Origin: Methylomicrobium lacus LW14
Lineage (GTDB): Bacteria > Pseudomonadota > Gammaproteobacteria > Methylococcales > Methylomonadaceae
NCBI RefSeq assembly: GCF_000527095.1
Contig: NZ_AZUN01000001.1
Coordinates: forward strand, 2,769,501-2,833,500
Direction of reading: 5' to 3'
Length of the DNA stretch: 64,000 bases
The notes beneath the pieces were generated by a model, which was given only the letters and a program-made list of their open reading frames with translations, made no database searches and was not told the DNA's origin. Shown here piece after piece: positions 43,284 through 52,426 of this stretch. A program made the position numbers and the translations under genes. Numbering within the stretch: position 1 is the stretch's first letter; each line of letters starts with the position of its first letter.

Positions 43284-45524
43284 CTAATTCACCCGTGAAC
43301 CCTGTGAGGGCGCCGGAGTGTCTTCATAAATTCCGGTCAGTTTGCGTTTGAATTCATTAGCTATCTGCCTTGAATCCTGATTGGATTTCACGACGCGCGG
43401 AGTAATGAGAACCACCAGCTCAGTTCGAGCCAGAGTATTTGACGTGTTACCGAACAACGGTCCAATCAACGGTAATTCATGTAAAAAGGGAAAGCCTCCT
43501 TTTACCACGCTTCTATTGTCGTCGATTAAACCACCGAGCACGATGGTTTCCCCGCTTAAAACCGCCACATTGCTTGTGATTTCGCGGGTTTGGATCGTTG
43601 GTGAGTCGATTTGGCTGGACTGGGTTTGAACGGGTCTTTCGACGCTTTGTTCGATATCCATGATGACCATGCCATTGGCGTTAACCCTCGGCTTAACCTT
43701 CAATTTCACACCGGTTTTACGCTGTTGGATGCCGCTGGTGACTAATCCACCCGAAGTCTGGGTACTACTATTTCCAATAATAGGGGTTGTTGAGTTGACA
43801 TTGGTGACATTCGTGGATTGCGAGGTTCTTAACGGAATTTCGTCACCGACCTGAATTGATGCCTCCTGGTTATTCAAGACCATCAAGGAGGGCGTCGAGA
43901 TGACGTTGACTTTACCTTTGTTCGCTTCTGAGGTTAAAAGGGCTCGGATATCACCTGAATCGCTTGCGAAAGCATAACCGAATCCCCCCGTAGCGGCCGC
44001 AAGCGCAAGCGATTTTATACCTACATCGGCAGTTGGCGTCGACGAGTTTAAGGGTGCACCTCTGTTTTGTGCAACACCAGTTCCCCCCGCATACGAGTGT
44101 TCGATGTACCACCTGATGCCGTATTCCAAATTATCGGTCAACGAGACGGAGACGATCTGGGCATCCACCAACACCTGCAATGGCATGACGTCAAGCTGCG
44201 TGATCACTTTATGGATTACCTCATACTCCTGAGGCGTCGCCACGACCACAACCGAATTGTTCGCTTCATCGGCAATGATCCTGACATTTTCACCGACATT
44301 GGAAACCGAGGCATCGCCGGTCTTTCCGGTTGATGCCGTCCGCTGCGAACTCTTAGTCTTTTCGGTAGAACTTTTATTGGTTATCGTAGCCGCCGTTTGA
44401 CCTGGCGCGACTTTGGCCTGCTTGCTCGGCATCGCGGCGCCGGTAAAGATCGCGTTCAATTCGTCAGCCAATTCGACCGCATCCATGTGCTGAACACGAT
44501 AGACATTGACGCCGCCGCCATGCGCCGAAGTCGCCCGGTCTAATCGGTACACCCAGCTTTCAATATCGCGCAAATAGTTCTGCTGCTGCGTAATCGCCAA
44601 TACCGCATTCAAGCGCTCAATCGGCAAAAAGCGGAAAAAATCACCGCCCTCTTCTCCGCCCTTCAAATCGAACACGGCCTCCAGCTCCTTGATAACGTCC
44701 TCGGGAGCCGCATGCTCCAAAGTAAACAGACCGAACGAGCGGCCGCGCAGCACATCGATATCGAAGGTGGCGACCAATTCCATGATACGCTCAAGTTCCG
44801 CGGATGACCCGGAAACGATCAGCGCGTTTCTGCCGGGATCCACACTGATGCCGGTTTTTTCCTGCAACAGCGGCTTGATCACTTCGAGCAGATCGGCCGC
44901 CGCCACATAGCGGATCGGAATCGCGCGGCTTTGAAAACCCGCCTGACCCGCGCCTTGCCCCACGCCGGCGCTATACACGGCATCCGCGGCCGGCTCGATA
45001 TGGTAAATCCGCCCCTCCTTGACCAGCGCCGCATTATTCAATCGCAACACCATTTCCAGAGCCGGCAGCAGTTCTTCCTTGGTCAAGGGTTCGGTCGTCT
45101 GCAAGGTCACTTTACCGGCAACCTTCGGGCTCAACACATAATTCTGCCCCAGGATATCGCTTAAAATCACCTTCGAGACTTCGCCGAGATCGGCTTCGTC
45201 GAAATTCAGGCTATAAGTGCCGGGCCCAGCCGATTTGGCTTGCGGCTGTCTGGAGCCGCCGCCCGCCCTCGATGATGGTCTTGGCGAAAAACGGCCGGAA
45301 GCAGGATACAACTCGATTTTTGACTTTAAAGACTCTTCAGTCGCTTTTTTATTTTGCAGTTCTTCAAATAAAACGCCGGAGTTTTCGTTTAAAGCCGGTT
45401 CGGATACCGGCGTCAACTTCAGTTTTTCCGCCGGTTTCGGCCCCATAAACTCGCAACCGGAAAGCATTAAACCCGCCGCAACTAAACATGAAGCTGTTTT
45501 TAAGGTGGTTGAATTATTCTTCAT
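43284..45524 (-). CDS. gspD: Type II secretion secretin GspD
   Basis: Outer-membrane pore of the type II secretion system, about 746 residues. The start at ATG 45524 gives a lipoprotein signal with lipobox LMLSGC. N-domains follow (FDEADLGEVSKVILSDILGQNYV; IPIRYVAAADLLEVIKPL; VYRVQHMDAVELADELNAIF), then the secretin core (VDAQIVSVSLTDNLEYGIRW, SLMVLNNQEASIQVGDEIPL) and the ending VLGGLIDDNRSVVKGGFPFLHELPLIGPLF. It overlaps the gspC stop by 11 bases. Having its own lipid anchor suggests it may not need a separate pilotin. Confidence 0.93.
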   Translation of the reverse strand: MKNNSTTLKTASCLVAAGLMLSGCEFMGPKPAEKLKLTPVSEPALNENSGVLFEELQNKKATEESLKSKIELYPASGRFSPRPSSRAGGGSRQPQAKSAGPGTYSLNFDEADLGEVSKVILSDILGQNYVLSPKVAGKVTLQTTEPLTKEELLPALEMVLRLNNAALVKEGRIYHIEPAADAVYSAGVGQGAGQAGFQSRAIPIRYVAAADLLEVIKPLLQEKTGISVDPGRNALIVSGSSAELERIMELVATFDIDVLRGRSFGLFTLEHAAPEDVIKELEAVFDLKGGEEGGDFFRFLPIERLNAVLAITQQQNYLRDIESWVYRLDRATSAHGGGVNVYRVQHMDAVELADELNAIFTGAAMPSKQAKVAPGQTAATITNKSSTEKTKSSQRTASTGKTGDASVSNVGENVRIIADEANNSVVVVATPQEYEVIHKVITQLDVMPLQVLVDAQIVSVSLTDNLEYGIRWYIEHSYAGGTGVAQNRGAPLNSSTPTADVGIKSLALAAATGGFGYAFASDSGDIRALLTSEANKGKVNVISTPSLMVLNNQEASIQVGDEIPLRTSQSTNVTNVNSTTPIIGNSSTQTSGGLVTSGIQQRKTGVKLKVKPRVNANGMVIMDIEQSVERPVQTQSSQIDSPTIQTREITSNVAVLSGETIVLGGLIDDNRSVVKGGFPFLHELPLIGPLFGNTSNTLARTELVVLITPRVVKSNQDSRQIANEFKRKLTGIYEDTPAPSQGSRVN

Positions 45525-46275
45525 TTTCGCTAGTCTCGGATTCATCTTCAGCGGGTTCGGATTCAACGGGTTGCCTTCTGTTAAGCCTTCGCCGGATAGC
45601 ATCGTCCTGTATTTGTCCTGTGTCGTTTGTTTTTGCGAGCGGTCGCTGTGCATTCCGCCGCGGATTTTGTTGTTGCGTATTCTGGTTTTTAATTTGCTCC
45701 GGCGGCAACTCCTTGGGCTTGGGTTTTCTCAGTACCAATTCCTTGGATTCCCCGCCTAACTCAAAAACCACCCGATCCGGTTTGATCTTCGTCAAGCGCC
45801 AGCCGTCCACGTCCTCATTTTCCGCGACTTTCCGATAGTTATCGGCTTTGCCCTTTGCTCCGGGCGCCGCAGAAGGCACGGCTCCCGCCACGGCCGGGGC
45901 AACGGCGGCGTCCTTGGTGCGGCTCAACAACGCGGACAAGCCATTTTTTCCGGTAAAAATTCCGTCCAGGCGCCAATCAAAGGTTTCGCTGCCGATTTGC
46001 TCCTTCTCTTTTTCGGAGCTAGCTTCTTCTACCGGTTTTCTGCCTTTTAAAAATAACGGCCTGGCAACCAGATCGACATAACTTTCCTCGGTTTTCGCGC
46101 CCAGATCCACTTCCGGAATCTGCTCGCTGGAAAAATCCGACGACGTTGAAGACTCGATTGAGCTCAGCAGGCGGCTTTCGGAAAATTTCGCGAGCAGCCA
46201 TTCGGCAACGATAATAACGAGCAATGCCGCGCAAATAGCCGATACCAATTTTAAAATTTTAATATTGATATTCAT
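45514..46275 (-). CDS. gspC: Type II secretion inner-membrane protein GspC (PDZ-less)
   Basis: A 253-residue protein with one N-terminal membrane segment (LVSAICAALLVIIVAEWLLA), then a homology-region-like domain (LVARPLFLKGRKPVE, WRLDGIFTGKNGLSALLSR, WRLTKIKPDRVVFELGGESKELVL) that would contact the secretin. A long Gln/Arg-rich tail takes the place of the PDZ or coiled coil of other GspC proteins. Annotation as GspC/GspN-like is from position before gspD and from the domain layout. It overlaps gspM and gspD. Confidence 0.8.
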   Translation of the reverse strand: MNINIKILKLVSAICAALLVIIVAEWLLAKFSESRLLSSIESSTSSDFSSEQIPEVDLGAKTEESYVDLVARPLFLKGRKPVEEASSEKEKEQIGSETFDWRLDGIFTGKNGLSALLSRTKDAAVAPAVAGAVPSAAPGAKGKADNYRKVAENEDVDGWRLTKIKPDRVVFELGGESKELVLRKPKPKELPPEQIKNQNTQQQNPRRNAQRPLAKTNDTGQIQDDAIRRRLNRRQPVESEPAEDESETSENEE

Positions 46276-46859
46276 TCGGCCTTCTTTCTCATAAAACTGA
46301 CCGCCTGAAAATTCACATTCAAGTCATTGGTCTGTTCAATCTGCCGGGTGTTCCGATTCCTGACTCCGCGCATGGGCCGGATGTCCAACTGATCGATGAT
46401 AATCAGCGGAGTCGATGTTTCCAGCCGATAGAGGACTGAGCGCAACACCTCCGAATTGCCGGTCATGCGCACGCTGACCGTCAACAGGCTGAATTTGTCC
46501 TTGCTTTTTACCGGCAAGGCTTGCGTGCTGCTGAGTTGGCCGCCCGCATCCACGATCGCTTTCTTAATGAACTCCTGCACTTCGGCCGAAGCCAGCGCCT
46601 CGGTACTTTGGCTATTGAAATAGTTTTGCTCCTGGATCGCTTCCTTGACGGTGCCGACGCTATCGATCACCGCATCCTTGCCGGCCAATATCCTTTCATA
46701 TTGCCTCAATTTAAGCGCAAGCTGGCCTTTTTCTTCGTGCAGATCCATCCACTTGCTGACCGCCGGCACAAAAACAACCGCGATCAGCAGCAAAATCACC
46801 GCGGCCAGAAGACCGACGGCCAACCCGCGCTGTATGTTCCTATTCTTTTCTTTGCTCAC
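46272..46859 (-). CDS. gspM: Type II secretion protein GspM
   Basis: About 195 residues with one N-terminal membrane segment (LAVGLLAAVILLLIAVVFVPAV), a coiled-coil stretch (EEKGQLALKLRQYERILAGK) and a ferredoxin-like domain (LLTVSVRMTGNSEVLRSVLYRLETSTPLIIIDQLDI) typical of the GspM/PilO group. I chose GTG 46859; the frame is open to a TTG at 46880 inside gspL. It lies between gspL and gspC, in operon order. Confidence 0.82.
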   Translation of the reverse strand: MSKEKNRNIQRGLAVGLLAAVILLLIAVVFVPAVSKWMDLHEEKGQLALKLRQYERILAGKDAVIDSVGTVKEAIQEQNYFNSQSTEALASAEVQEFIKKAIVDAGGQLSSTQALPVKSKDKFSLLTVSVRMTGNSEVLRSVLYRLETSTPLIIIDQLDIRPMRGVRNRNTRQIEQTNDLNVNFQAVSFMRKKAE

Positions 46860-47958
46860 CGGACTGTTCCGCTTTGACAATATCGGCCGTTATCTGAAAA
46901 CGCTCAAAACCGGTCGTCGTATCCTGAGTCACCGGCGAAACGAATTTGGCATTCGCAAAGGTTTCCGAATCTTCCAGCACCGCAATCAAGCCGGAAGCGG
47001 AAGGCGATTCGCCTTGTATCTGCAGATGGCCGTCCGCAAACTGCAAATAAGTCAGCCAGGTAGTGTCGTCCTTGATCAAGGCGCTCAGCGTATTCAGCAT
47101 CTCGATGACGGGCGGCGAAGCGTTTTTCGCCTTGATCAAATCTTCGGTTTCCGCTATCACGGCATCGATCTCTGCCTGCATGCCTTTGATCTTCTTGGCA
47201 TCTTTCTCTATCGCATCGATTTTTTCCTGCAACAGCGTGACCGTCTGATATTCAAACAGCACAGGCAAGAACAACACCGCCGCCAATAGCAGAATCACGC
47301 CCCCCGCCAGCGCCGCATAGATCAGATGGGAGGTTTTACTGGTGTTGGCGCCGAGCCACTCCGGGAATAAATCGTAGGCTGCGTCGAGTTGCTCCAAATC
47401 ATTTTCCGCGTCTTCATAATCCGCGAATAACGGTGCAATTCCAAGCGCGGTAAGATCCGCATAAAGGCCATCCAACACTTCGCGCGGGGTCAATATCAGC
47501 AGCACCTGGATCAGCCCGGGCTCAGCCGCCGTATCCAGTAATTTTACCGCAAAATAGACCTGTTCCGGTTTAAACGGCGTAAATCTCGCCAATTCGTAGG
47601 CAACCACCTGTGCCAGATTTTCTTTGGCGGCCGCCGGCAACGCCAGCTCCCGGCAAATCCCTTCCGCACGATGCAGACGCACAATAAAATGGGCCTTGGC
47701 GAGCCGTTCATCCGTTGCCAACAATTCACTGAATTGCGCAGCGCCTTCTTCATTACGGCTCAGCACGGCCAAAGGCTCTTGCGCCTCGCCGGCGTAAGTC
47801 AATTCGAATTGATTGCCCTGGGTCCTTATGATGACCGTATCGTGCTTGTCGCTAATGAGCGCCCTGAGTTTTTCAGGCACCAAAAAAGCGAGCTCTTTCC
47901 GCCACCATCTAAAGAACTTTTTAAAATCCAGTTCGATTGTCGAATTAAGATTTAGCAT
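46840..47958 (-). CDS. gspL: Type II secretion protein GspL
   Basis: A 372-residue inner-membrane protein. The cytoplasmic part is an actin-like fold that docks the ATPase (LALPAAAKENLAQVVAYELARFTPF, KPEQVYFAVKLL), one membrane segment follows near residues 212-235 (LIYAALAGGVILLLAAVLFLPVLF), then a PilN-like coiled-coil and periplasmic domain (MLNTLSALIKDDTTWLTYLQF, HLQIQGESPSASGLI). It overlaps gspK by 14 bases and gspM by about 20. Confidence 0.88.
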   Translation of the reverse strand: MLNLNSTIELDFKKFFRWWRKELAFLVPEKLRALISDKHDTVIIRTQGNQFELTYAGEAQEPLAVLSRNEEGAAQFSELLATDERLAKAHFIVRLHRAEGICRELALPAAAKENLAQVVAYELARFTPFKPEQVYFAVKLLDTAAEPGLIQVLLILTPREVLDGLYADLTALGIAPLFADYEDAENDLEQLDAAYDLFPEWLGANTSKTSHLIYAALAGGVILLLAAVLFLPVLFEYQTVTLLQEKIDAIEKDAKKIKGMQAEIDAVIAETEDLIKAKNASPPVIEMLNTLSALIKDDTTWLTYLQFADGHLQIQGESPSASGLIAVLEDSETFANAKFVSPVTQDTTTGFERFQITADIVKAEQSGEQRKE

Positions 47959-48973
47959 TCGGCGTCACTAATAATGAGTCCTTGTCCTCGGAAAATAACG
48001 ATGTATCGGCTCTTTCTTCGCGTTTCCAGCTTAAAGTTTGAAACGGCAACGCGCCGCCCGCCGTTCCGCCCACCACCTGATTATAGGTCACGATGGTTTT
48101 TATTATAGCGCCCGAACCATTCTCAAGTTGAGATTCGGCAATAATTTCAATGATGTTGCCCTGTCCCGATCCGCAATTGAAACCCGGCCCCAAGCTCACA
48201 GGCTGCATCGGCAACCCGGTTATCGCACTTTGCCTGCGCAATTCCATGCATTGCTCCACCAGCGCCGCATCCAATCCCAAAGCCAGCATCACTTCTCTCG
48301 ATGCCTGCGCCAAATCGACTTGCGGCTGCCCGGAGTATATCGTGACCAAGGGCTCCAATTGCTTCAAAATCGTCTCATCCATGCCCAATACCATTTGCAG
48401 TTCTTCAAGCGACTGAAACGGCTTATTTCTCGGCTGATACAGTTTGCCCGCCTCTTTATATTCTTTTTTTTCCGCCCCCTCGATGTTGACGAGGTCGTCA
48501 GGATCGCGCCAATCCATGATTGCCGAAACCAAAGCGGTCTGTTTTTCCTCGTCAATGGGAACTTGCGCCATCAGTTGCTGCAGCTGCACCTGATTCGCGT
48601 TGTTCACATCGATCTTGCCGGTTTCGCTTTGCAAGCGGATTCTGACCAACGCATTCAGAAATTGTATCTGATAAATATTACCGTCGGTATGCCAGCGCTT
48701 GGCCGGGTCCGGGTTCATCAGCATCATCTGTGCCATCGCGATGCCGGATTCGGCCGCCGCCAGAGCCTGCGCGCCGCCGGTGAGGCCGGCTATCACCCCG
48801 GTTTCTCGCCGCATCGTCAGAGAAAAGCTTGCCGCCATGATCATCAACAACGACAACACCCACAGCACCAACACCAAGGCAAAGCCTTGGTGTCTCGGCA
48901 TGGCGAACGCAAGCGGCCGCATGCGCAACGCCATCAAATCTCCGCAGCGGCCTCCGGAATTATTCGTCAGCAT
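47945..48973 (-). CDS. gspK: Type II secretion minor pseudopilin GspK
   Basis: About 342 residues. The prepilin-type N-terminus is HQGFALVLVLWVLSLLMIMAASFSL, with Gly before the processing site and no Glu at +5, as usual for GspK. The conserved helix-hairpin-like part has IDVNNANQVQLQQLM, MDWRDPDDLVNIEGAE and PFQSLEELQMVLGM. Start at ATG 48973, which overlaps the gspJ stop by 14 bases. GspK caps the pseudopilus with GspI and GspJ. Confidence 0.92.
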   Translation of the reverse strand: MLTNNSGGRCGDLMALRMRPLAFAMPRHQGFALVLVLWVLSLLMIMAASFSLTMRRETGVIAGLTGGAQALAAAESGIAMAQMMLMNPDPAKRWHTDGNIYQIQFLNALVRIRLQSETGKIDVNNANQVQLQQLMAQVPIDEEKQTALVSAIMDWRDPDDLVNIEGAEKKEYKEAGKLYQPRNKPFQSLEELQMVLGMDETILKQLEPLVTIYSGQPQVDLAQASREVMLALGLDAALVEQCMELRRQSAITGLPMQPVSLGPGFNCGSGQGNIIEIIAESQLENGSGAIIKTIVTYNQVVGGTAGGALPFQTLSWKREERADTSLFSEDKDSLLVTPNAKS

Positions 48974-49679
48974 TGTCTTGCGCGCCCTCCTCATCGCCTT
49001 GGGCATCCTGACTATCTTCATCGCCGGATTGATCCGATGCCACCCCTGAAGCATCTGTGGCGCCCGCCAATTTTAACTCGAAAGTCATTTCCGGCCAGAA
49101 CACTTGATTTTCAAGATCGACCTTGATTTTGACCAATTTGGGCAATTCCTCCCTTTGCAGCCATTGGTCCTGCCAACGGCTCTCGCTTTCTCCGGCTTCC
49201 TGGCCGAAATAGGCCAGCGAAAAATTGCCGACATGCCTGATCAAGGTCTCTTCTTCAGTGATCCATTCATCGCCCTCGGCAACAGGATAAAACGGCGCAA
49301 TCGTCACTTTTATGACATTTTCCCTGTTTTCGTTCAGTAATTGTATCGTGAACAGCTGCAAGCCGGCTCTGCCCGCGCTGGCCGGAAAAGAAGAGACGAA
49401 CTGCAACGTCTGGCGATCGCCTTGAAAGGAAAAAAGCCGTTCTTCCTTGGTAAAATCATTCCAGAGGGGCTTCGCCATCACCAAATGGCGCTGAAAAAAA
49501 TTGACGACGCCGGCGGTTTCGCTGACTTCAAAAATTTTTTTCTCGCCCTTTTCCCAGCTTTCCGCGCACATTTTCAAGCTGACAAACAACAGCGTCATCA
49601 TCACGCTGAGCAGAGTCATCGCCAGCAGCACTTCAATCAGCGTAAAACCTTGAACCGACTTAGGGCTTCGCAACGGCAA
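48960..49679 (-). CDS. gspJ: Type II secretion minor pseudopilin GspJ
   Basis: A 239-residue pseudopilin. The leader SVQG precedes FTLIEVLLAMTLLSVMMTLLFVSLK, with Glu at +5. The globular part carries FQRHLVMAKPLW and VTIAPFYPVAEGDEW. The C-terminus has an acidic run (SGDEDSQDAQGDEEGAQDNADE) that is not typical of the family. It overlaps gspI by 20 bases. Confidence 0.9.
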   Translation of the reverse strand: MPLRSPKSVQGFTLIEVLLAMTLLSVMMTLLFVSLKMCAESWEKGEKKIFEVSETAGVVNFFQRHLVMAKPLWNDFTKEERLFSFQGDRQTLQFVSSFPASAGRAGLQLFTIQLLNENRENVIKVTIAPFYPVAEGDEWITEEETLIRHVGNFSLAYFGQEAGESESRWQDQWLQREELPKLVKIKVDLENQVFWPEMTFELKLAGATDASGVASDQSGDEDSQDAQGDEEGAQDNADE

Positions 49680-50097
49680 CCCCCGCCAATTTCAGCTTTG
49701 TCAGCTCGAACTGCCTTGCGCCACCGCCTCGGCGATTTTGCCCTCCCCAGCTGACCGTGGCAGTGACCATGAATAACTGGGCGGGAATGGCCTGCGTATC
49801 GATCCCTTCGGCGGTCAAAACAAAAGGCGTTACCGTCAGATCCCAACGATATTTATCATTTACCACGCCGGACGCCTGCCCTGACTGCAAGGGGCCTTCG
49901 ACACCCGGCATCGCGATCATGGCCTCGGCGATCTGCACCGCGGCGGTATAGTCTTCCGAAACCGTTGCATTGCGCAGACCCGAAGAAAAAATATTCAATA
50001 ACACGCCCAAGGCGATTGCCATGATCGAAAAAGCCACCAGAATTTCGAGCAACGAAAAGCCGCGCTGAAATTTAAGCTGTCTTTGCATCGCAAGCAT
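49660..50097 (-). CDS. gspI: Type II secretion minor pseudopilin GspI
   Basis: A 145-residue pseudopilin; leader MLAMQRQLKFQRG, then FSLLEILVAFSIMAIALGVLLNIFSSG, with Glu at +5. The ATG at 50097 follows a GGAG; an ATG at 50127 in the gspH end is the alternative. The globular part includes RWDLTVTPF and LFMVTATVSWGGQNR. It is part of the H-I-J-K minor-pilin set. Confidence 0.9.
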   Translation of the reverse strand: MLAMQRQLKFQRGFSLLEILVAFSIMAIALGVLLNIFSSGLRNATVSEDYTAAVQIAEAMIAMPGVEGPLQSGQASGVVNDKYRWDLTVTPFVLTAEGIDTQAIPAQLFMVTATVSWGGQNRRGGGARQFELTKLKLAGVAVAKP

Positions 50098-50110
50098 CGC
50101 CTGGCTCCGG

Positions 50111-50587
50111 TCAGTCGCGCGTAACATCTTCGACTTCGAGTTGACCGGTCAGCCAGTTGATGTCGATTTGCTTCGACACCTCGCCTCGGTCCAAAACCAC
50201 CCGCCCGCCGGTCGAAGAGCCGTCCGCAAAAAAGCGGATATTGGCCTGACCCTCTCCGGTCAGTTCGCTCTGCGCTGTCACCACCGTCACCGCAATCGAC
50301 TCGGGTATCGAATAGTCCTTGTCACGGTCGCCTACCTTATACGTATTGTTGGCAAGATCGAACGCCACGGTCATCTCCTGATGCCTCATCAGCGCCTGGC
50401 CCCTGGCATACCGCAACGCGGACACGACGTCCCTGACCACGGCCTTGTGCTCAAAAGCGCCTGTGCCTGAGGATAAATTTAACGCGACGACCGAAAACCC
50501 GAGAACGATGATGACCAGTACGATCAGCAGTTCGAGCAAGGTAAATCCTTGGGATCGGCGCAGCGAAACCTGCAAGAGAGGCCTCAT
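50111..50587 (-). CDS. gspH: Type II secretion minor pseudopilin GspH
   Basis: A 158-residue pseudopilin; leader MRPLLQVSLRRSQG, then FTLLELLIVLVIIVLGFSVVALNLSSG, with Glu at +5. The globular domain has RYARGQALMRHQEMTVAFDL and IRFFADGSSTGGRVVLDRG, typical of GspH/FimT. It follows gspG after 85 bases. Confidence 0.9.
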   Translation of the reverse strand: MRPLLQVSLRRSQGFTLLELLIVLVIIVLGFSVVALNLSSGTGAFEHKAVVRDVVSALRYARGQALMRHQEMTVAFDLANNTYKVGDRDKDYSIPESIAVTVVTAQSELTGEGQANIRFFADGSSTGGRVVLDRGEVSKQIDINWLTGQLEVEDVTRD

Positions 50588-50672
50588 ATCATTTCAGCGC
50601 GTTATCCGCAGCGGCCAAGAGGACTTATGATCGGGCAACATATCCATCGCTGCAAGCGGCGCGAGCAGGGAT

Positions 50673-51116
50673 TTACTCCCAGCTCAGCACATCCCGATTC
50701 TCGCCTTCGCCGCCTTCTTTTTCATCCGCACCGAAAGAAAACAGATCGAAGGGCCCATGTTCGCCCGGTGCAACATAATGGTATTCATTTTGCCACGGGT
50801 CCAGCGGCACTTTTGACTTGCCCAGATAAGGGCCATTCCAGCGCTTTGCATTATCGGACGACTCGACCAGCGCCGCCAAGCCTTGGGAAGACGTAGGATA
50901 ACGGTCCATGTCCAGCTTGTACATTTCCAGCGCCTGACTCAATTCGGAAATCTGTACTTTTGCGGCTTTGCTCTTGGCTTCCGCCATATGTTTCATGACT
51001 TTCGGTCCGACCAGACCGGCCAGCATCGAAATGATCGCCAACACGACCAATAATTCCAACAGGGTAAAACCGCTCTGTTTACGATAAATGTGTCTCATGT
51101 GTTTGTCATTATCCAT
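50673..51116 (-). CDS. gspG: Type II secretion major pseudopilin GspG
   Basis: About 147 residues; the leader ends RKQSG, then FTLLELLVVLAIISMLAGLVGPKVM, with Glu at +5. The GspG core is clear: DMDRYPTSSQGLAALV, WNGPYLGKSKVPLDPW, and YHYVAPGEHGPFDLFSFGADEKEGG, which holds the calcium-binding loop. Start at ATG 51116 or 51098 (MRHIYRKQSG); the ribosome site does not decide. It is the main subunit of the pseudopilus. Confidence 0.94.
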   Translation of the reverse strand: MDNDKHMRHIYRKQSGFTLLELLVVLAIISMLAGLVGPKVMKHMAEAKSKAAKVQISELSQALEMYKLDMDRYPTSSQGLAALVESSDNAKRWNGPYLGKSKVPLDPWQNEYHYVAPGEHGPFDLFSFGADEKEGGEGENRDVLSWE

Positions 51117-51207
51117 TAGCAATGTTTAATTTATATAAAAACTTCTCTTCACTCTCAAAACGGCACGGCCGCGGGGCTTTCGCCCTGCCCCGCCAAACGC
51201 CATCGCT

Positions 51208-52425
51208 TTAGAAAGCCAAATCATTGACGCTCAAAATGGCCAGCAGAATCGAGACGATGATGCCGGCGATCATCAGCCCCAGGGTGATGATCAAGGCCGG
51301 CTCCAGCAAGGCCAGCATGCGCTGAATCGCGATTCTCAACTGTTTATCGTAGATTTCGGCCACACGCAGCAGCATTTCTTCCAGATGCCCGGTTTCTTCG
51401 CCCATTCTAATCATTTGCACGGCCATTTTGGGAAAAATTCCGGTTTTGACCAAGGCATCGGACATCCGTTTGCCCTGCTTCAACTCCTCTTCCGCAAACT
51501 GGATCGCGTCGACCAGCACCAGATTGTCCACGGTCTCCTTGACGATGACCAAGGCGGAAAGTATGGAAACGCCATTGCCCAATAAAGTTCCCAGGGTCCG
51601 GGTCATGTTCGCGGTTTCCTTGTTCACGATAACCATGTCGGCAAGCGGCAGTTTCAGAAAACGGCCGTCCCACACCTTCTTTCTGACCGGATCGGCCAAT
51701 TGAAAGCGCATATAGCTGACCGCAAAAATCGCGCCGCCGATCAATAGCCACCAATAGCTCTGCAGCCATTCGGCGAGGCCGACCACGATCTGCGTCGACA
51801 CCGGCAATTGCTGGCCCGCGCTTTCAAACATTTCGGTAAACTGCGGCACCACAAAAATCAGCATCACGAACAGCGACGCCAGCGACATCACCAACAACAC
51901 CGCCGGATAGATCAGCGCGGTGCTGACCGTGTCCTTCAATTCGCGCGAGCGCTCCAGATATTCCGCCAGCCGGTTCAACACATCGCCCAGGCTGCCGCCA
52001 GCCTCGCCAGCCCGAATCATGTTCAGATAGAAACGCGAAAAAACGCCGGGCTGCTTGTCCAGCGCGTCGGCCAGGGACGAGCCGCCCTTGACCTTTTCCA
52101 ACACCCTCGCAATCAGCTTGCTCAGTTTTTCATTGTCTTCGGTCAGATCGATCAACACGGTCAGCGACTTATCCAACGGCAAGCCGGAATCAAGCAGGGT
52201 CGCCAGTTCACTGGTAAACATGCCGATTTCCTTTTGACTCAGCTTGGTCTGTTTTGCTCCCAGACTCAGGCCGAGAAAATTTTTTGCGCTGGCCGGGCTG
52301 ACCTTGATCGGAATGTAGCCTTCCGCCTGTAACAGGCCGATCAGGCTGGCCTCGTCGCTGGCATCCCGCACCCCTTCCTCGGTTTCGCCGAGGCTGTTGA
52401 TCGCTTTATAGGCATACAGCGGCAT
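51208..52425 (-). CDS. gspF: Type II secretion inner-membrane platform protein GspF
   Basis: A 405-residue multi-pass protein with two repeated GspF domains, each with the ELATLLDSGLPL-like and AGEAGGSLGDVLNRLAEYLE-like helices (residues 70-195 and 270-395) and three membrane segments (around 170-190, 220-240 and 375-400). Two bases separate it from gspE, so the ATPase and platform are made together. Confidence 0.94.
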   Translation of the reverse strand: MPLYAYKAINSLGETEEGVRDASDEASLIGLLQAEGYIPIKVSPASAKNFLGLSLGAKQTKLSQKEIGMFTSELATLLDSGLPLDKSLTVLIDLTEDNEKLSKLIARVLEKVKGGSSLADALDKQPGVFSRFYLNMIRAGEAGGSLGDVLNRLAEYLERSRELKDTVSTALIYPAVLLVMSLASLFVMLIFVVPQFTEMFESAGQQLPVSTQIVVGLAEWLQSYWWLLIGGAIFAVSYMRFQLADPVRKKVWDGRFLKLPLADMVIVNKETANMTRTLGTLLGNGVSILSALVIVKETVDNLVLVDAIQFAEEELKQGKRMSDALVKTGIFPKMAVQMIRMGEETGHLEEMLLRVAEIYDKQLRIAIQRMLALLEPALIITLGLMIAGIIVSILLAILSVNDLAF

Positions 52426-52426
52426 A